A stretch of 64,000 nucleotides of DNA. Origin: Streptomyces sp. SAJ15 (GTDB lineage: Bacteria; Actinomycetota; Actinomycetes; Streptomycetales; Streptomycetaceae). The notes under the pieces were generated by a model. That model did not search any database and was not told the origin of the DNA. It saw nothing but the letters and a program-made list of their open reading frames with translations. Position numbers and translations under genes: made by a program. Shown here one piece after another: positions 17,701 through 25,600 of this stretch. The DNA is taken from NCBI RefSeq assembly GCF_007595705.1, contig NZ_NISY01000007.1, positions 248,001 to 312,000 on the forward strand, written 5' to 3'. Position 1 is the first letter of the stretch; each line of letters starts with the position of its first letter.

Positions 17701-17928
17701 CTGATCCAGGAGGCGCGCAAGACCAGCGGGTTGGACGTCGCCGACCGGATCGCGCTGCGCTGGCAGGCCACGGACGAGGAGACCTCGACCGCCCTGGGCG
17801 AGCACACGGGTCTGATCGCGGACGAGGTCCTGGCGACCGACTTCGCGAGCGGTGCGGCCGACGACTCGTACGGCCAGGAGTTCAGCGACGACTCCCTGGG
17901 CCTGACCTTCCGCCTCCGCAAGGCGTGA
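14785..17928 (+). CDS. ileS: Isoleucyl-tRNA synthetase (IleRS2-like, GXHH motif)
   Basis: 1047 aa from ATG 14785, with GGAGG nine nt upstream. It charges tRNA-Ile and edits Val. The N-terminal catalytic domain reads PTANGMPGAHHIEAR; aligned to the Thermus-type sequence PHVGH, the HXGH signature is replaced by G60-A61-H62-H63. KMSK is intact (GRKMSKHLGN, near residue 600). A CP1 editing domain, zinc pairs (CPRC, CWRC) and a long anticodon-binding C-terminus are present. Length and sequence style match the eukaryote-like type 2 IleRS. It is controlled by the upstream T-box leader and ends at a strong hairpin. Confidence 0.96.
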   Translation: MSPQPQYRQVPAQVDLPALEHAVLDFWRESKIFNRSLEQSEGRPEWVFYEGPPTANGMPGAHHIEARVFKDVFPRFRTMQGYHVGRKAGWDCHGLPVELAVEKELGFSGKQDIEAYGIAAFNARCRESVTRHTDAFAELTTRMGYWVDLDDAYRTMNPEYIESVWWSLKEIFNKGLLVQDHRVAPWCPRCGTGLSDHELAQGYETVVDPSVFVRFPLTSGPLAGEADLLVWTTTPWTLVSNTAVAAHPDVTYVVATDGERKLVVAQPLLEKALGEGWEATGQTFTGREMERWTYQRPFSLVEIEDAHFVVNADYVTTEDGTGLVHQAPAFGEDDLKTCRAYGLPVVNPVRPDGTFAEDVELVGGQFFKKADEALTADLKARGLLFRHVPYEHSYPHCWRCHTALLYYAQPSWYIRTTAVKDKLLRENEKTNWFPESVKHGRFGDWLNNNIDWALSRNRYWGTPLPIWRCAESHLTCVGSLAELSELTGTDQSGLDPHRPFIDDVTFTCTAEGCSLEAVRVPEVIDAWYDSGSMPFAQWGYPYRNKELFEKRYPAQFISEAIDQTRGWFYTLMAVGTLVFDKSSYENVVCLGHILAEDGRKMSKHLGNILQPIPLMDQHGADAVRWFMAAGGSPWAARRVGHGTIQEVVRKTLLTYWNTVAFQALYARTAGWAPSAADPTPAERPLLDRWLLSELHALTDQVTQAMEAYDTQRAGKLLSAFVDDLSNWYVRRSRRRFWQGDAAALRTLHEVVETVTRLMAPLVPFITERVWQDLVAPVTPDAPESVHLSTWPVADLEAIDPELSRQMVLVRRLVELGRATRAESGVKTRQPLSRALVAAAGFEALSPELHTQITEELNVSSLASLSEVGGSLVDTTAKANFRALGRRFGKGVQDVAKAIAGADAAALSLALRDGTASVVVGDETVELSPDEVIITETPREGWSVASDAGATVALDLEITEELRRAGVARDAIRLIQEARKTSGLDVADRIALRWQATDEETSTALGEHTGLIADEVLATDFASGAADDSYGQEFSDDSLGLTFRLRKA

Positions 17929-17948
17929 CCGCTGCCGCGAGGCGCTCC

Positions 17949-17989
17949 CCCGAGGGCCCGGCCGGATTTCCTCCGGCCGGGCCCTCGGG
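17949..17989 (+). terminator. ileS terminator hairpin
   Basis: An 18-bp perfect stem (17949-17966 with 17972-17989) with a TTTCC loop starts 20 bp after the ileS stop. No U-tract follows, as is common in Streptomyces. Confidence 0.85.
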
Positions 17990-18193
17990 CGTTCCCCTGG
18001 CCGGGCCCCGGGCATTCCCCTGGCCGCGGGCCTCCCGGCCGACCCTCGGGTCCCCGACGGCCCTCCGCACGGCGGTGGAAGCAGCCCGCCGCAACGGCGC
18101 GCGACCACAACGCCGCGACCCGGCGGTGCCCGACGACGCGCGGTGTCGCGGTCCGGACGAGGAGCCCAACGGCGGCCGCCCAGGGCGCGCACA

Positions 18194-18237
18194 ACGGGCC
18201 GGGGCCCCTGGGATCACTCCCAGGGGCCCCGGCCCGT
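18194..18237 (-). terminator. divIVA terminator hairpin
   Basis: A perfect 19-bp stem (18194-18212 with 18219-18237) lies 30 bp beyond the divIVA stop and marks the end of the division cluster. The DNA between this and the ileS terminator (17990-18193) is GC-rich with no gene that I can support. Confidence 0.85.
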
Positions 18238-18267
18238 AAAGACCCGCTGCGGTTCAGCGCCCGGCGA

Positions 18268-19422
18268 CTAGTTGTCGTCCTCGTCGATGAGGAAGCCACG
18301 CATCGGGCTCGGCGCCTGCTGCATCGGCTGCGGGCTCTGCGGCCGCACCGGTGCCATCGGCTGGGTCATCGCCGGGGACATCTGCTGCTGACCACCGTAG
18401 GACGGGGCGCCGCCCATCGGCTGGTTGCCGCCCATGGACTGGTTGCCGCCCATGGTGTGGCCGCCCATCGGGCTGGCGCCGGCGGAGGCCATCGACGGGG
18501 ACGGCGGCAGCGAGGCGGTCGCCGGGGTGCGCGGCGGGGCCAGCGAGTCGTCGGCCTGGTTCTCCAGCTGACGCAGCTGGCTCTCCAGGTACGACTTCAG
18601 TCGCGTGCGGTACTCGCGCTCGAAGCCGCGCAGGTCCTCGACCTTGCGCTCCAGCGTGGCGCGAGCGGACTCCAGGGAGCCCATCGCGACGCGGTGCTTC
18701 TCCTGGGCGTCCCGCTCCAGGGCGTCCGCCTTGGCGCGGGCGTCGCGCTCCAGGCCCTCGGCACGGCTGCGCGCCTCGCCGACGATCTTGTTGGCCTCGG
18801 AACGGGCCTCCGCGATCGCCTGGTCGGCGGTCTGCTGCGCCAGGGAGAGCACGCGCGCGGCGCTGTCACCGCCCGGGCCCTGGCCCGGCTGCGGCAGCTG
18901 CGGGCCGGGGCCGCCCATCGGGCCCTGCTGACCCATGGGACCCTGCTGGCCCATCGGGCCCTGCTGACCCATCGGACCCTGCTGACCCATCGGGCCGGGG
19001 CCCATCGGGCCGCCCATGGGGCCACCCATGGGACCGGGGCCGCCCATCGGACCCTGCTGACCCATCGGACCGGGACCACCGGTGCCGGCGGGAAGCTGGG
19101 GGGCACCACCCGGCAGTTGGGGCGGGCCGCCCATCTGCTGCTGGGGCGGCACCGGCTGCGGTCCGGATATGGCGGCGGGCACCGGAGCGCCGGGGCGATC
19201 CTGCTGCTCCGGCGGTTTACGCATACCCTGCTGCTGGTTCTGCGCGGCGGCCCGGGTCGCCGCGGCCAGCTTGGCCCGCAGGTCCTCGTTCTCGCGCAGC
19301 AGTCGGGTCAGCTCGGCCTCGACCTCGTCGAGGAACGCATCGACCTCGTCCTCGTCATAGCCTTCTCGGAGGCGGACGGTCGTGAACTGCTTGTTCCGCA
19401 CGTCCTCGGGGGTCAACGGCAT
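18268..19422 (-). CDS. divIVA: DivIVA polar growth protein
   Basis: 384 aa from ATG 19422. DivIVA marks the hyphal tip in Streptomyces and recruits the wall-building machinery. The N-terminal membrane-curvature domain is MPLTPEDVRNKQFTTVRL (residues 1-65). Residues 85-178 are a Gly/Pro/Met/Gln-rich linker with repeated GPMGQQ units. The main coiled coil spans roughly 185-292 (QTADQAIAEARSEANKI onwards), and the tail is again Met/Gly/Gln-rich. The gene is far longer than Bacillus DivIVA (about 165 aa), which is usual in Streptomyces. It is the last gene of the dcw cluster. Confidence 0.95.
   Translation of the reverse strand: MPLTPEDVRNKQFTTVRLREGYDEDEVDAFLDEVEAELTRLLRENEDLRAKLAAATRAAAQNQQQGMRKPPEQQDRPGAPVPAAISGPQPVPPQQQMGGPPQLPGGAPQLPAGTGGPGPMGQQGPMGGPGPMGGPMGGPMGPGPMGQQGPMGQQGPMGQQGPMGQQGPMGGPGPQLPQPGQGPGGDSAARVLSLAQQTADQAIAEARSEANKIVGEARSRAEGLERDARAKADALERDAQEKHRVAMGSLESARATLERKVEDLRGFEREYRTRLKSYLESQLRQLENQADDSLAPPRTPATASLPPSPSMASAGASPMGGHTMGGNQSMGGNQPMGGAPSYGGQQQMSPAMTQPMAPVRPQSPQPMQQAPSPMRGFLIDEDDN
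18895..19080 (-). repeat. GPMGQQ-coding repeats in divIVA
   Basis: Iterations of a short unit encoding GPMGQQ or GPMGGP, about 18 bp per unit with some 9-15 bp variants, make up the interdomain linker. The units are nearly identical at DNA level, so copy number probably varies between strains. Confidence 0.75.
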
Positions 19423-19471
19423 CTCTACTTCACCTCAACGTAGTCGTCGGCAATCGGCAAGACCGTCTCGT

Positions 19472-19768
19472 TCACACGCTGCTCGCAAGGTTGCTCACGA
19501 CGGTGATCAGAATCCAGACGATGATCATCAGTACGAAGAAGGACAGGTCGAGCGCCACGCCCCCGAGACGCAGCGGCGGGATGAACCGCCGCAGAAGCTT
19601 CAGTGGCGGATCGGTGACAGTGTAGGCGGCCTCCAGAACGACCACCATCGCCTTGCCGGGTTGCCACGAGCGGGCGAACTGGAAGACGTAGTCCATCACC
19701 AGTCGGAAGATCAGCACGATCAGGAAGCAATACAGCGCGATGTAGATCACCTGCAGTGCGATGTCCAT
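19472..19768 (-). CDS. YggT family membrane protein
   Basis: 98 aa from ATG 19768, after a GGAGAGGGAAG ribosome site. Two hydrophobic segments (residues 1-25 and about 72-95) flank a cytoplasmic loop with RSWQPGK and the YggT signature TDPPLKLLRRFIPPLRLGG. YggT proteins are encoded beside sepF and divIVA across Gram-positive bacteria and are linked to division or osmotic stress; the molecular role is unknown. Gaps to sepF (74 bp) and divIVA (49 bp) suit one transcript. Confidence 0.9.
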   Translation of the reverse strand: MDIALQVIYIALYCFLIVLIFRLVMDYVFQFARSWQPGKAMVVVLEAAYTVTDPPLKLLRRFIPPLRLGGVALDLSFFVLMIIVWILITVVSNLASSV

Positions 19769-19842
19769 CCCGCGCTTCCCTCTCCCCTTGCTCGTACGCG
19801 GCCTGACGGCCGTCTGTGACTCGGTGCCACCGGTGCTGCGTC

Positions 19843-20454
19843 TCAGCTTTGGTTGAAGAACCCGCCCTCTGCGATACGGGCCTTGTCCTCCGCCGTGACA
19901 TCGACGTTAGCAGGAGACAACAGGAACACCTTCTGGGTCACCCGCTCAATACTCCCGTGGAGGCCGAAGACCAGACCGGCCGCAAAGTCGACAAGTCGCT
20001 TCGCGTCGGTGTCGTCCATCTCCGTCAGATTCATGATCACAGGAGTGCCCTCGCGGAAGTGTTCCCCGATGGTACGGGCTTCGTTGTAGGTCCGGGGGTG
20101 AAGTGTGGTGATGCGGTACGGCTCCCGCTCGGACACAACCTTGGGCATGATCACCGGTGCGTTCTTCTCCAGGTTCTGACGTTCAGGTGTGATGGACGCC
20201 ACGGGTGCGATTCGGGCGGGTCGTCCGCTTTCCGCTACGAGCGGAGCCGGCTCACGCTGCGCGGGAGGATGGACGACTCGTACCGATTCGTCCCGCTCCG
20301 GGCGCCGTTCGGGCGCGGTCTCGTGCCGTCGGCGGTCCCGCTCGGGCTCCGGTTCGGGCTCGAAGTCGTCGTCGGGGTCGAAGCCCCGGCCGTCGTACCC
20401 ATCGTCCTCCACGAGGCCGAGGTAGACCGCCATCTTGCGCATCGCGCCGGCCAT
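19843..20454 (-). CDS. sepF: SepF cell division protein
   Basis: 203 aa from ATG 20454, with GGAGG about 10 nt upstream. SepF tethers FtsZ to the membrane and bundles filaments; actinobacteria lack FtsA and rely on it. The N-terminus (MRKMAVYLGL) is the amphipathic membrane helix. An acidic Pro/Glu-rich linker covers residues 20-100. The C-terminal SepF domain (about 105-195) contains YNEARTIGEHFREGTPVIMNL and RLVDFAAGLVFGLHGSIERV. It lies downstream of ftsZ, pgeF and yggS in the conserved order. Confidence 0.95.
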   Translation of the reverse strand: MAGAMRKMAVYLGLVEDDGYDGRGFDPDDDFEPEPEPERDRRRHETAPERRPERDESVRVVHPPAQREPAPLVAESGRPARIAPVASITPERQNLEKNAPVIMPKVVSEREPYRITTLHPRTYNEARTIGEHFREGTPVIMNLTEMDDTDAKRLVDFAAGLVFGLHGSIERVTQKVFLLSPANVDVTAEDKARIAEGGFFNQS

Positions 20455-20577
20455 GCTCTGCGTCCTCCGCTCTGTGGTGGATCGGCTCCGCCACCGGATG
20501 CCGTGGATCCACGCGGCCTGCCCGTCTTTTGACGGTAATGACCATATTTTCTGCTGTGGTCCGACTTCTTGGCGACG

Positions 20578-21324
20578 TTACCCGAGCCCGGGTCGGACTC
20601 CGAGCACCGCCGTGCCGACGCGCACATGTGTCGCCCCCGCGGCCACCGCTTCCTCGAGGTCCGCGCTCATCCCTGCCGAGACCATGTTCGCAGCAGGATG
20701 AGTCACGCGCAGGCTGGATGAGATTTCCAACAGTCGATCGAACGCCGCCCGGGGGCGTCCCGCGTACTCCCCGGCCAGGGGAGCGACCGTCATCAGTCCG
20801 GCCAGCCGCAACCCTTGGGCCTCGGCGATCACCTCGGCCAGCTCCGGCACGCCGTCGGGGGCGACGCCGCCGCGCCCCGAGCGCTCGCCCGACTCGGCGT
20901 CAAACGCCACCTGGATCAGGCAACCCAGCTCGCGCCCGGCTCGGACCGCCGCCGTGGACAGCGCCTCAACCAGTCGCTTCCGGTCGACGGACTGCACCAC
21001 ATCGGCATAACTCGCCACCGAACGAACCTTGTTTGTCTGCAATTGCCCGACGAAGTGCCAATTAAGGGATAGATCGGCGCACTCGGCGGCCTTGCCCGCC
21101 GCCTCCTGGTCCCGGTTCTCCGCCACCTGTCGGACGCCCAACTCCGCGAGCAGTCGGACATCGCTCGCCGGGTAGGTCTTGGTGACCACGATCATGGTCA
21201 CCTCGTCGCGACCGCGGCCGGCCGCGGCGCAGGCGGCAGAGATACGTTCCTCCACCCGCGCCAGGTTCGCGGCGAGTTCGGCCTTGCGGCCCGCCAGGTC
21301 GGTCACGCCCGTCAGATCCGTCAC
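20578..21324 (-). CDS. YggS family PLP-binding protein
   Basis: About 248 aa. YggS/PLPBP proteins hold pyridoxal phosphate and affect B6 and amino-acid homeostasis without known catalysis. The PLP lysine lies in TMIVVTKTYPASD; NWHFVGQLQTNK and VSAGMSADLEEAVAAG are diagnostic, the latter close to the phosphate site. Start is uncertain. GTG 21324 has a weak GGACGG eight nt upstream and begins 4 nt past the pgeF stop; ATG 21348 would overlap pgeF by 20 nt and has no ribosome site; GTG 21306 is also possible. It belongs to the ftsZ-divIVA segment. Confidence 0.9.
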   Translation of the reverse strand: MTDLTGVTDLAGRKAELAANLARVEERISAACAAAGRGRDEVTMIVVTKTYPASDVRLLAELGVRQVAENRDQEAAGKAAECADLSLNWHFVGQLQTNKVRSVASYADVVQSVDRKRLVEALSTAAVRAGRELGCLIQVAFDAESGERSGRGGVAPDGVPELAEVIAEAQGLRLAGLMTVAPLAGEYAGRPRAAFDRLLEISSSLRVTHPAANMVSAGMSADLEEAVAAGATHVRVGTAVLGVRPGLG

Positions 21325-21328
21325 AGTT

Positions 21329-22060
21329 TCAGCCGTCCAACCAGACATAGCTGGCGAGCCGCCCGGTGGTGCGCTCGCGTCGGTAGGAGAAGTGGTCCGC
21401 CGACTCCAGCGTGCAGATGTGAGATTGTCCACCGATTTCAATGCCAAGTCGGGCAAGTTGGGCGTGCACTCCCGCGGTGACGTCCACCGCCGGGGTCCCC
21501 CAGCTGGTCTCGGACCATGCCTCCGGAACGACCTCGGCCACCGCGGCGCGCATCGCCTCGGGGACCTCGTAGCAGCGTCCGCAGACCGCGGGTCCGGTGT
21601 GCGCCACGATCCGCGCGGGATCGGCACCCAGCTCCAGCATCGCCGCCACGACCGCCGGCACCACCCCGGCCACCAGCCCCGGCCGTCCGGAGTGCGCCGC
21701 TCCGGCGACGCCCGCCTCCGGGTCGGCCAGCAACACCGGGGTGCAGTCGGCGGTGAGCACGGCGAGCGCCAATCCCCGACGCGCCGTCACCACGGCGTCC
21801 ACGGCGGGCACCGGCTCGGTGCCCCAGGGACCGTCCACGACGGCGACGTCCCGACCGTGCACCTGGTTCATCCAGACCACCGACGCCGGGTCGAGGCCGA
21901 GCTCCGCGGCGGCCCGCTCGCGGTTGGCCCGTACGGCGGCGGGGTCGTCGCCGACCGCCCCGCCCAGGTTGAGCGCCTCATACGGAGCGGCGCTCACCCC
22001 ACCCCACCGGTCGGTGAAGGCGAAGTGCGCGCCGCTCGCTTCGTGCTGTTGCCCTATCAC
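21329..22060 (-). CDS. pgeF: PgeF/YlmD family protein (multicopper-oxidase-like, LACC1-type)
   Basis: 243 aa from GTG 22060. Members were annotated as laccase-like polyphenol oxidases; later work assigns purine nucleoside activity to the fold and, in E. coli, peptidoglycan precursor editing to YfiH. The zinc ligands are present: His in WMNQVHG, Cys in LTADCTPVLL, His in AAHSGRPG. The loop after the last His reads SGRPG where the E. coli family has AGWRG. It sits just downstream of ftsZ, the normal place for this gene in actinobacteria. Confidence 0.88.
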   Translation of the reverse strand: MIGQQHEASGAHFAFTDRWGGVSAAPYEALNLGGAVGDDPAAVRANRERAAAELGLDPASVVWMNQVHGRDVAVVDGPWGTEPVPAVDAVVTARRGLALAVLTADCTPVLLADPEAGVAGAAHSGRPGLVAGVVPAVVAAMLELGADPARIVAHTGPAVCGRCYEVPEAMRAAVAEVVPEAWSETSWGTPAVDVTAGVHAQLARLGIEIGGQSHICTLESADHFSYRRERTTGRLASYVWLDG

Positions 22061-22114
22061 GTCACGCTGTCACTATCACGATGTCGCTCTGTCGTCCCCG
22101 TCGGATCCGCGGTC

Positions 22115-23356
22115 TTACTTGAGGAAGTCCGGGACGTCCAGCTCCTCGGCCTGGCTGTCCTGGTAGGGACGGGCGGCCGGGACCTGCGGGGTGGCCACCG
22201 GGGGCGGCGGGACCTCGGCGATCGGAGCGCGCTCGGCGGGAGCCGGCTCCTCCTCCTCGCGCGGGGTGACGCCGCCCAGGCCGCCGAAGGACGGGCGGAC
22301 CGGCTCGACCGGGGCGGACGGCCGGCTCGCGGTGCCGCTGCCGGACTCCTCCCGGCCACCGCCGCCGTAGGAGGAGCCGAGCACCTTGTCGCGGTTCTTC
22401 GCGGGCGGCTGGCCGCCGTCGAACCCGGCCGCGATGACGGTGACACGGACCTCGTCGCCGAGCGCGTCGTCGATGACCGCACCGAAGATGATGTTCGCCT
22501 CGGGGTGCGCGGCCTCGCTGACCAGCTGCGCGGCCTCGTTGATCTCGAACAGACCGAGGTCGGAGCCGCCGGAGATGGAGAGCAGCACACCGCGGGCGCC
22601 GTCGATGGACGCCTCCAGCAGCGGCGAGGAGATCGCCATCTCGGCCGCGGCCACCGCGCGGTCGTCGCCGCGCGCCGAGCCGATGCCCATCAGCGCCGAG
22701 CCGGCCTCGGACATCACGGACTTGACGTCCGCGAAGTCGAGGTTGATCAGACCCGGGGTGGTGATCAGGTCGGTGATGCCCTGGACACCGGAGAGCAGCA
22801 CCTGGTCCGCCGACTTGAACGCGTCGAGCACGCTCACCTGACGGTCCGAGATGGAGAGCAGCCGGTCGTTGGGGATGACGATGAGGGTGTCGACCTCGTC
22901 GCGCAGCTGTGCGATGCCGTCCTCCGCCTGGTTGGCGCGGCGACGGCCCTCGAAGGTGAACGGTCGGGTGACCACACCGATCGTCAGGGCGCCCAGTGAG
23001 CGGGCGATGTTGGCCACGACGGGGGCGCCGCCGGTGCCGGTGCCGCCGCCCTCGCCCGCGGTCACGAAGACCATGTCGGCCCCCTTGAGGACCTCCTCGA
23101 TCTCCTCGCGGTGGTCCTCGGCCGCCTTCCGGCCGACCTCGGGGTTGGCTCCCGCGCCGAGGCCGCGGGTGAGCTCGCGACCGACGTCGAGCTTGACGTC
23201 CGCGTCGCTCATCAGCAGGGCCTGCGCATCGGTATTGATCGCGATGAACTCGACGCCCTTGAGCCCGACCTCGATCATCCGGTTGATGGCGTTGACGCCA
23301 CCGCCGCCGATGCCGACGACCTTGATGACTGCGAGGTAGTTCTGCGGTGCTGCCAC
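22115..23356 (-). CDS. ftsZ: Cell division GTPase FtsZ
   Basis: 413 aa from GTG 23356 (VAAPQNYLAVIKVVGIGGGG). It polymerises into the cytokinetic ring; in Streptomyces it is needed for sporulation septa and dispensable for growth. The tubulin signature GGGTGTGG lies near residue 107 and the T7 loop contains NLDFADVKSVM. After the GTPase core (to about 315) comes a Pro/Glu-rich linker and the conserved tail DVPDFLK, the docking site for SepF and others. The 280-bp region upstream is long enough for its own promoters, as known in S. coelicolor. Confidence 0.97.
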   Translation of the reverse strand: MAAPQNYLAVIKVVGIGGGGVNAINRMIEVGLKGVEFIAINTDAQALLMSDADVKLDVGRELTRGLGAGANPEVGRKAAEDHREEIEEVLKGADMVFVTAGEGGGTGTGGAPVVANIARSLGALTIGVVTRPFTFEGRRRANQAEDGIAQLRDEVDTLIVIPNDRLLSISDRQVSVLDAFKSADQVLLSGVQGITDLITTPGLINLDFADVKSVMSEAGSALMGIGSARGDDRAVAAAEMAISSPLLEASIDGARGVLLSISGGSDLGLFEINEAAQLVSEAAHPEANIIFGAVIDDALGDEVRVTVIAAGFDGGQPPAKNRDKVLGSSYGGGGREESGSGTASRPSAPVEPVRPSFGGLGGVTPREEEEPAPAERAPIAEVPPPPVATPQVPAARPYQDSQAEELDVPDFLK

Positions 23357-23451
23357 GTCGAAGGCCTCTCGCCTCGATTACGTGTCGCCACGCCGCAGTT
23401 GCTGCGGTGCGCCGACGGATGCCGAATGGGGTGGTCCTCTGAGTCGACCCC

Positions 23452-23476
23452 AACCCTAACGCTGAAGTTTAGGGTT
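23452..23476 (-). promoter_or_regulatory. Inverted repeat in the ftsZ upstream region
   Basis: AACCCTAA (23452-23459) and TTAGGGTT (23469-23476) form a perfect 8-bp inverted repeat with a 9-bp spacer, 96-120 bp upstream of the ftsZ start in a locally AT-richer stretch. It could be a repressor site or a hairpin in the ftsZ leader. ftsZ is developmentally regulated in Streptomyces, so a regulator site is plausible but not shown. Confidence 0.45.
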
Positions 23477-23638
23477 ACTAGTGCCGCTGTTCCTTTGATT
23501 CTTCGGAACAGGACACTAAGTCGACAAGTGGGGCGCGTTCAATGAACACGCCGAACCTCCCGTTTTTCTTTTCACCCTATGTGATCACCCCTGAGGGTAG
23601 CCAACCAGGGTGCCGGCCCGTCGCGATGTGCGCCCACG

Positions 23639-24436
23639 TCAACTATCGGCCACCGCGGGGGCGCTCGGGGCACTGACGTCGAACCGCTTCGCGTCGGGCG
23701 CCGCCTTCATCAGCGCGGTCAGCGCGTCGGCCTTCGCCGCGCCGCGCTCCCCGCTCCCCCACACCACCGTGCGCCCCCCGGTCAGTTCCAGGGTGATGGA
23801 GTCGTACGAGCGCACCCGGATCACCCGGGTGTCCCGGTCGACCGCGGCGGGGAGTCGGGAGGCGGCGCGCATCGCCTCGCGGCGCAGCCGGTCGGCGCCG
23901 AAACGGCGGGAACCCGGCGATCGCCGGATGTCCATTTCCAGCCGGGGCACCCCCTTGGGGGCCCGGCCCACGGTGGCGAATCGCACACCCTTGGCGTCCA
24001 CTTCGATGAACTTTCCGCCCGACTTGATAACCGCTTCCGGTCGTCGTTCGATCACCTTGAGACTGATGGTGTGCGGCCATGACCGCTCCACCTCGACCGC
24101 GTCGATCCGGGGCAGCCGCTTCCGCAGCCTGCGCTCGATCGCCGCGGTGTCCAGGGAGACCATCGGGGAGCCCAGCGGCACGTCCGCGGCCTCGCGCACC
24201 TGATGGGATGACAGGACGTCCGTGCCGCTGACTTTCACCCGTTCGGCCCGCAGCCAGTCCGAGCCGTACAGCGCCCACACCACGCCGGCGCCGAGCAGCA
24301 CGGCGGCCACGCCGGTCAACACCAGGGTGCGGCGGCGCGGCAGCCGCAGTCGGCGGCGGGCGCGCAGCACCCGCGGCCGCGGGCCGGACGGCGACGCCTT
24401 GCGGTCACCGCGCCGGGCGGTCGTCGATCCGGCCAC
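23639..24436 (-). CDS. ftsQ: Cell division protein FtsQ (DivIB)
   Basis: 265 aa from GTG 24436 (VAGSTTARRGDRK). A bitopic membrane protein linking the ring to septal wall synthesis. A basic cytoplasmic head (residues 1-38) is followed by one membrane helix (TLVLTGVAAVLLGAGVVWAL), then the POTRA domain (WLRAERVKVSGTDVLSSHQV) and the FtsQ beta domain. In mycobacteria murC lies between murG and ftsQ; here murG is followed directly by ftsQ after 63 bp, the Streptomyces arrangement. Confidence 0.94.
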   Translation of the reverse strand: MAGSTTARRGDRKASPSGPRPRVLRARRRLRLPRRRTLVLTGVAAVLLGAGVVWALYGSDWLRAERVKVSGTDVLSSHQVREAADVPLGSPMVSLDTAAIERRLRKRLPRIDAVEVERSWPHTISLKVIERRPEAVIKSGGKFIEVDAKGVRFATVGRAPKGVPRLEMDIRRSPGSRRFGADRLRREAMRAASRLPAAVDRDTRVIRVRSYDSITLELTGGRTVVWGSGERGAAKADALTALMKAAPDAKRFDVSAPSAPAVADS

Positions 24437-24499
24437 GCATCCCTGCCTTCTCGCGCGCTGCTCCGCGCGCCTGCTCGCGCCTGGCGGCGAGCCGCCCGC

Positions 24500-25594
24500 T
24501 CACCCCTGGCGGCGGGCGGCGATCGCCTCGTACACCATGCCGACGAGCAGCTCGTCGGCGTCCCGGCGACCGAACTCGGCGGCGTGCCGGGACATCTCGT
24601 ACAGCCGGTGCGGGTCGGAGAGCACCGGGAGCACCTCGTTCTGGACCCACTCGGGCGTCAGCTCGGCGTCGTCGACCAGCAGTCCGCCGCCCGCCTTGAC
24701 CACCGGCTGGGCGTTGAGCCGCTGTTCGCCGTTGCCGATCGGCAGCGGGACATAGGCGGCCGGCAGTCCGACGGCGGACAGTTCGGCGACGGTCATCGCG
24801 CCCGCGCGGCAGAGCATCATGTCCGCCGCCGCGTACGCGAGGTCCATACGGTCCACGTACGATACCGGGATGTACGGCGGCATTCCGGGCATGTTGTCGA
24901 CGTGCGGCAGTTCGTTCTTGGGGCCGACCGCGTGCAGGATCTGGATTCCCGCGCGCTGGAGGAAGGGGGCGACGGACTGGACGACCTCGTTCAGCCTGCG
25001 GGCGCCCTGCGAGCCGCCGGAGACGAGCAGCGTGGGCAGGTTGGGGTCGAGGCCGAAGGCGGCGCGGGCCTCGGGGCGGACCGCCGCGCGGTCCAGGGTG
25101 GCGATCGAGCGGCGTAGCGGGATGCCGACGTAGCGGGCGTTGCGCAGCTTGCTGTCCGGGGTGCTGACCGCGACGTACTTGGCGTAGCGGGAGCCGATCT
25201 TGTTGGCCAGGCCGGGGCGGGCGTTCGCCTCGTGCACCACGATCGGCACTCCGAGCCGCTTGGCGGCCAGATAGCCGGGCAGAGCCACATAACCGCCGAA
25301 GCCGACCACGCAGTCGGCCTTGGTGCGCTCCAGGATCTGCTCGGCGGCCTTGATGGTGCCGCGCAGTCGTCCGGGGACGGTGATCAGTTCGGGCGTGGGC
25401 CTGCGGGGCAGCGGAACGGCCGGGATCAGCCCGAGTTCGTAGCCCCGCTCGGGCACGAGTCGGGTCTCAAGGCCCCGCTCGGTGCCGAGCGCCGTGATCC
25501 CCACGGCCGGGTCCTGCCTGCGCAGGGCGTCCGCGAGGGCGAGCGCGGGCTCGATGTGGCCGGCGGTCCCCCCACCGGCGAGTACGACATGCAC
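24500..25594 (-). CDS. murG: UDP-GlcNAc:lipid I transferase MurG
   Basis: 364 aa from GTG 25594, 6 nt after the ftsW stop, with GGAGAGCGG upstream. It adds GlcNAc to lipid I on the inner membrane face to make lipid II. The N-terminal glycine loop is VLAGGGTAGHIEP; the second GT28 domain has LLVSGGSQGARRLNE and AADMMLCRAGAMTVAELSAVG, which bind UDP-GlcNAc. Length fits the family. It follows ftsW in the same operon. Confidence 0.96.
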   Translation of the reverse strand: MHVVLAGGGTAGHIEPALALADALRRQDPAVGITALGTERGLETRLVPERGYELGLIPAVPLPRRPTPELITVPGRLRGTIKAAEQILERTKADCVVGFGGYVALPGYLAAKRLGVPIVVHEANARPGLANKIGSRYAKYVAVSTPDSKLRNARYVGIPLRRSIATLDRAAVRPEARAAFGLDPNLPTLLVSGGSQGARRLNEVVQSVAPFLQRAGIQILHAVGPKNELPHVDNMPGMPPYIPVSYVDRMDLAYAAADMMLCRAGAMTVAELSAVGLPAAYVPLPIGNGEQRLNAQPVVKAGGGLLVDDAELTPEWVQNEVLPVLSDPHRLYEMSRHAAEFGRRDADELLVGMVYEAIAARRQG

Positions 25595-25600
25595 CGAAAT

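Noticed and set aside
14368..18192. 1274-codon open frame opposite ileS
   Set aside because: Antisense shadow of ileS; low-complexity product, and it would also cover the T-box leader.
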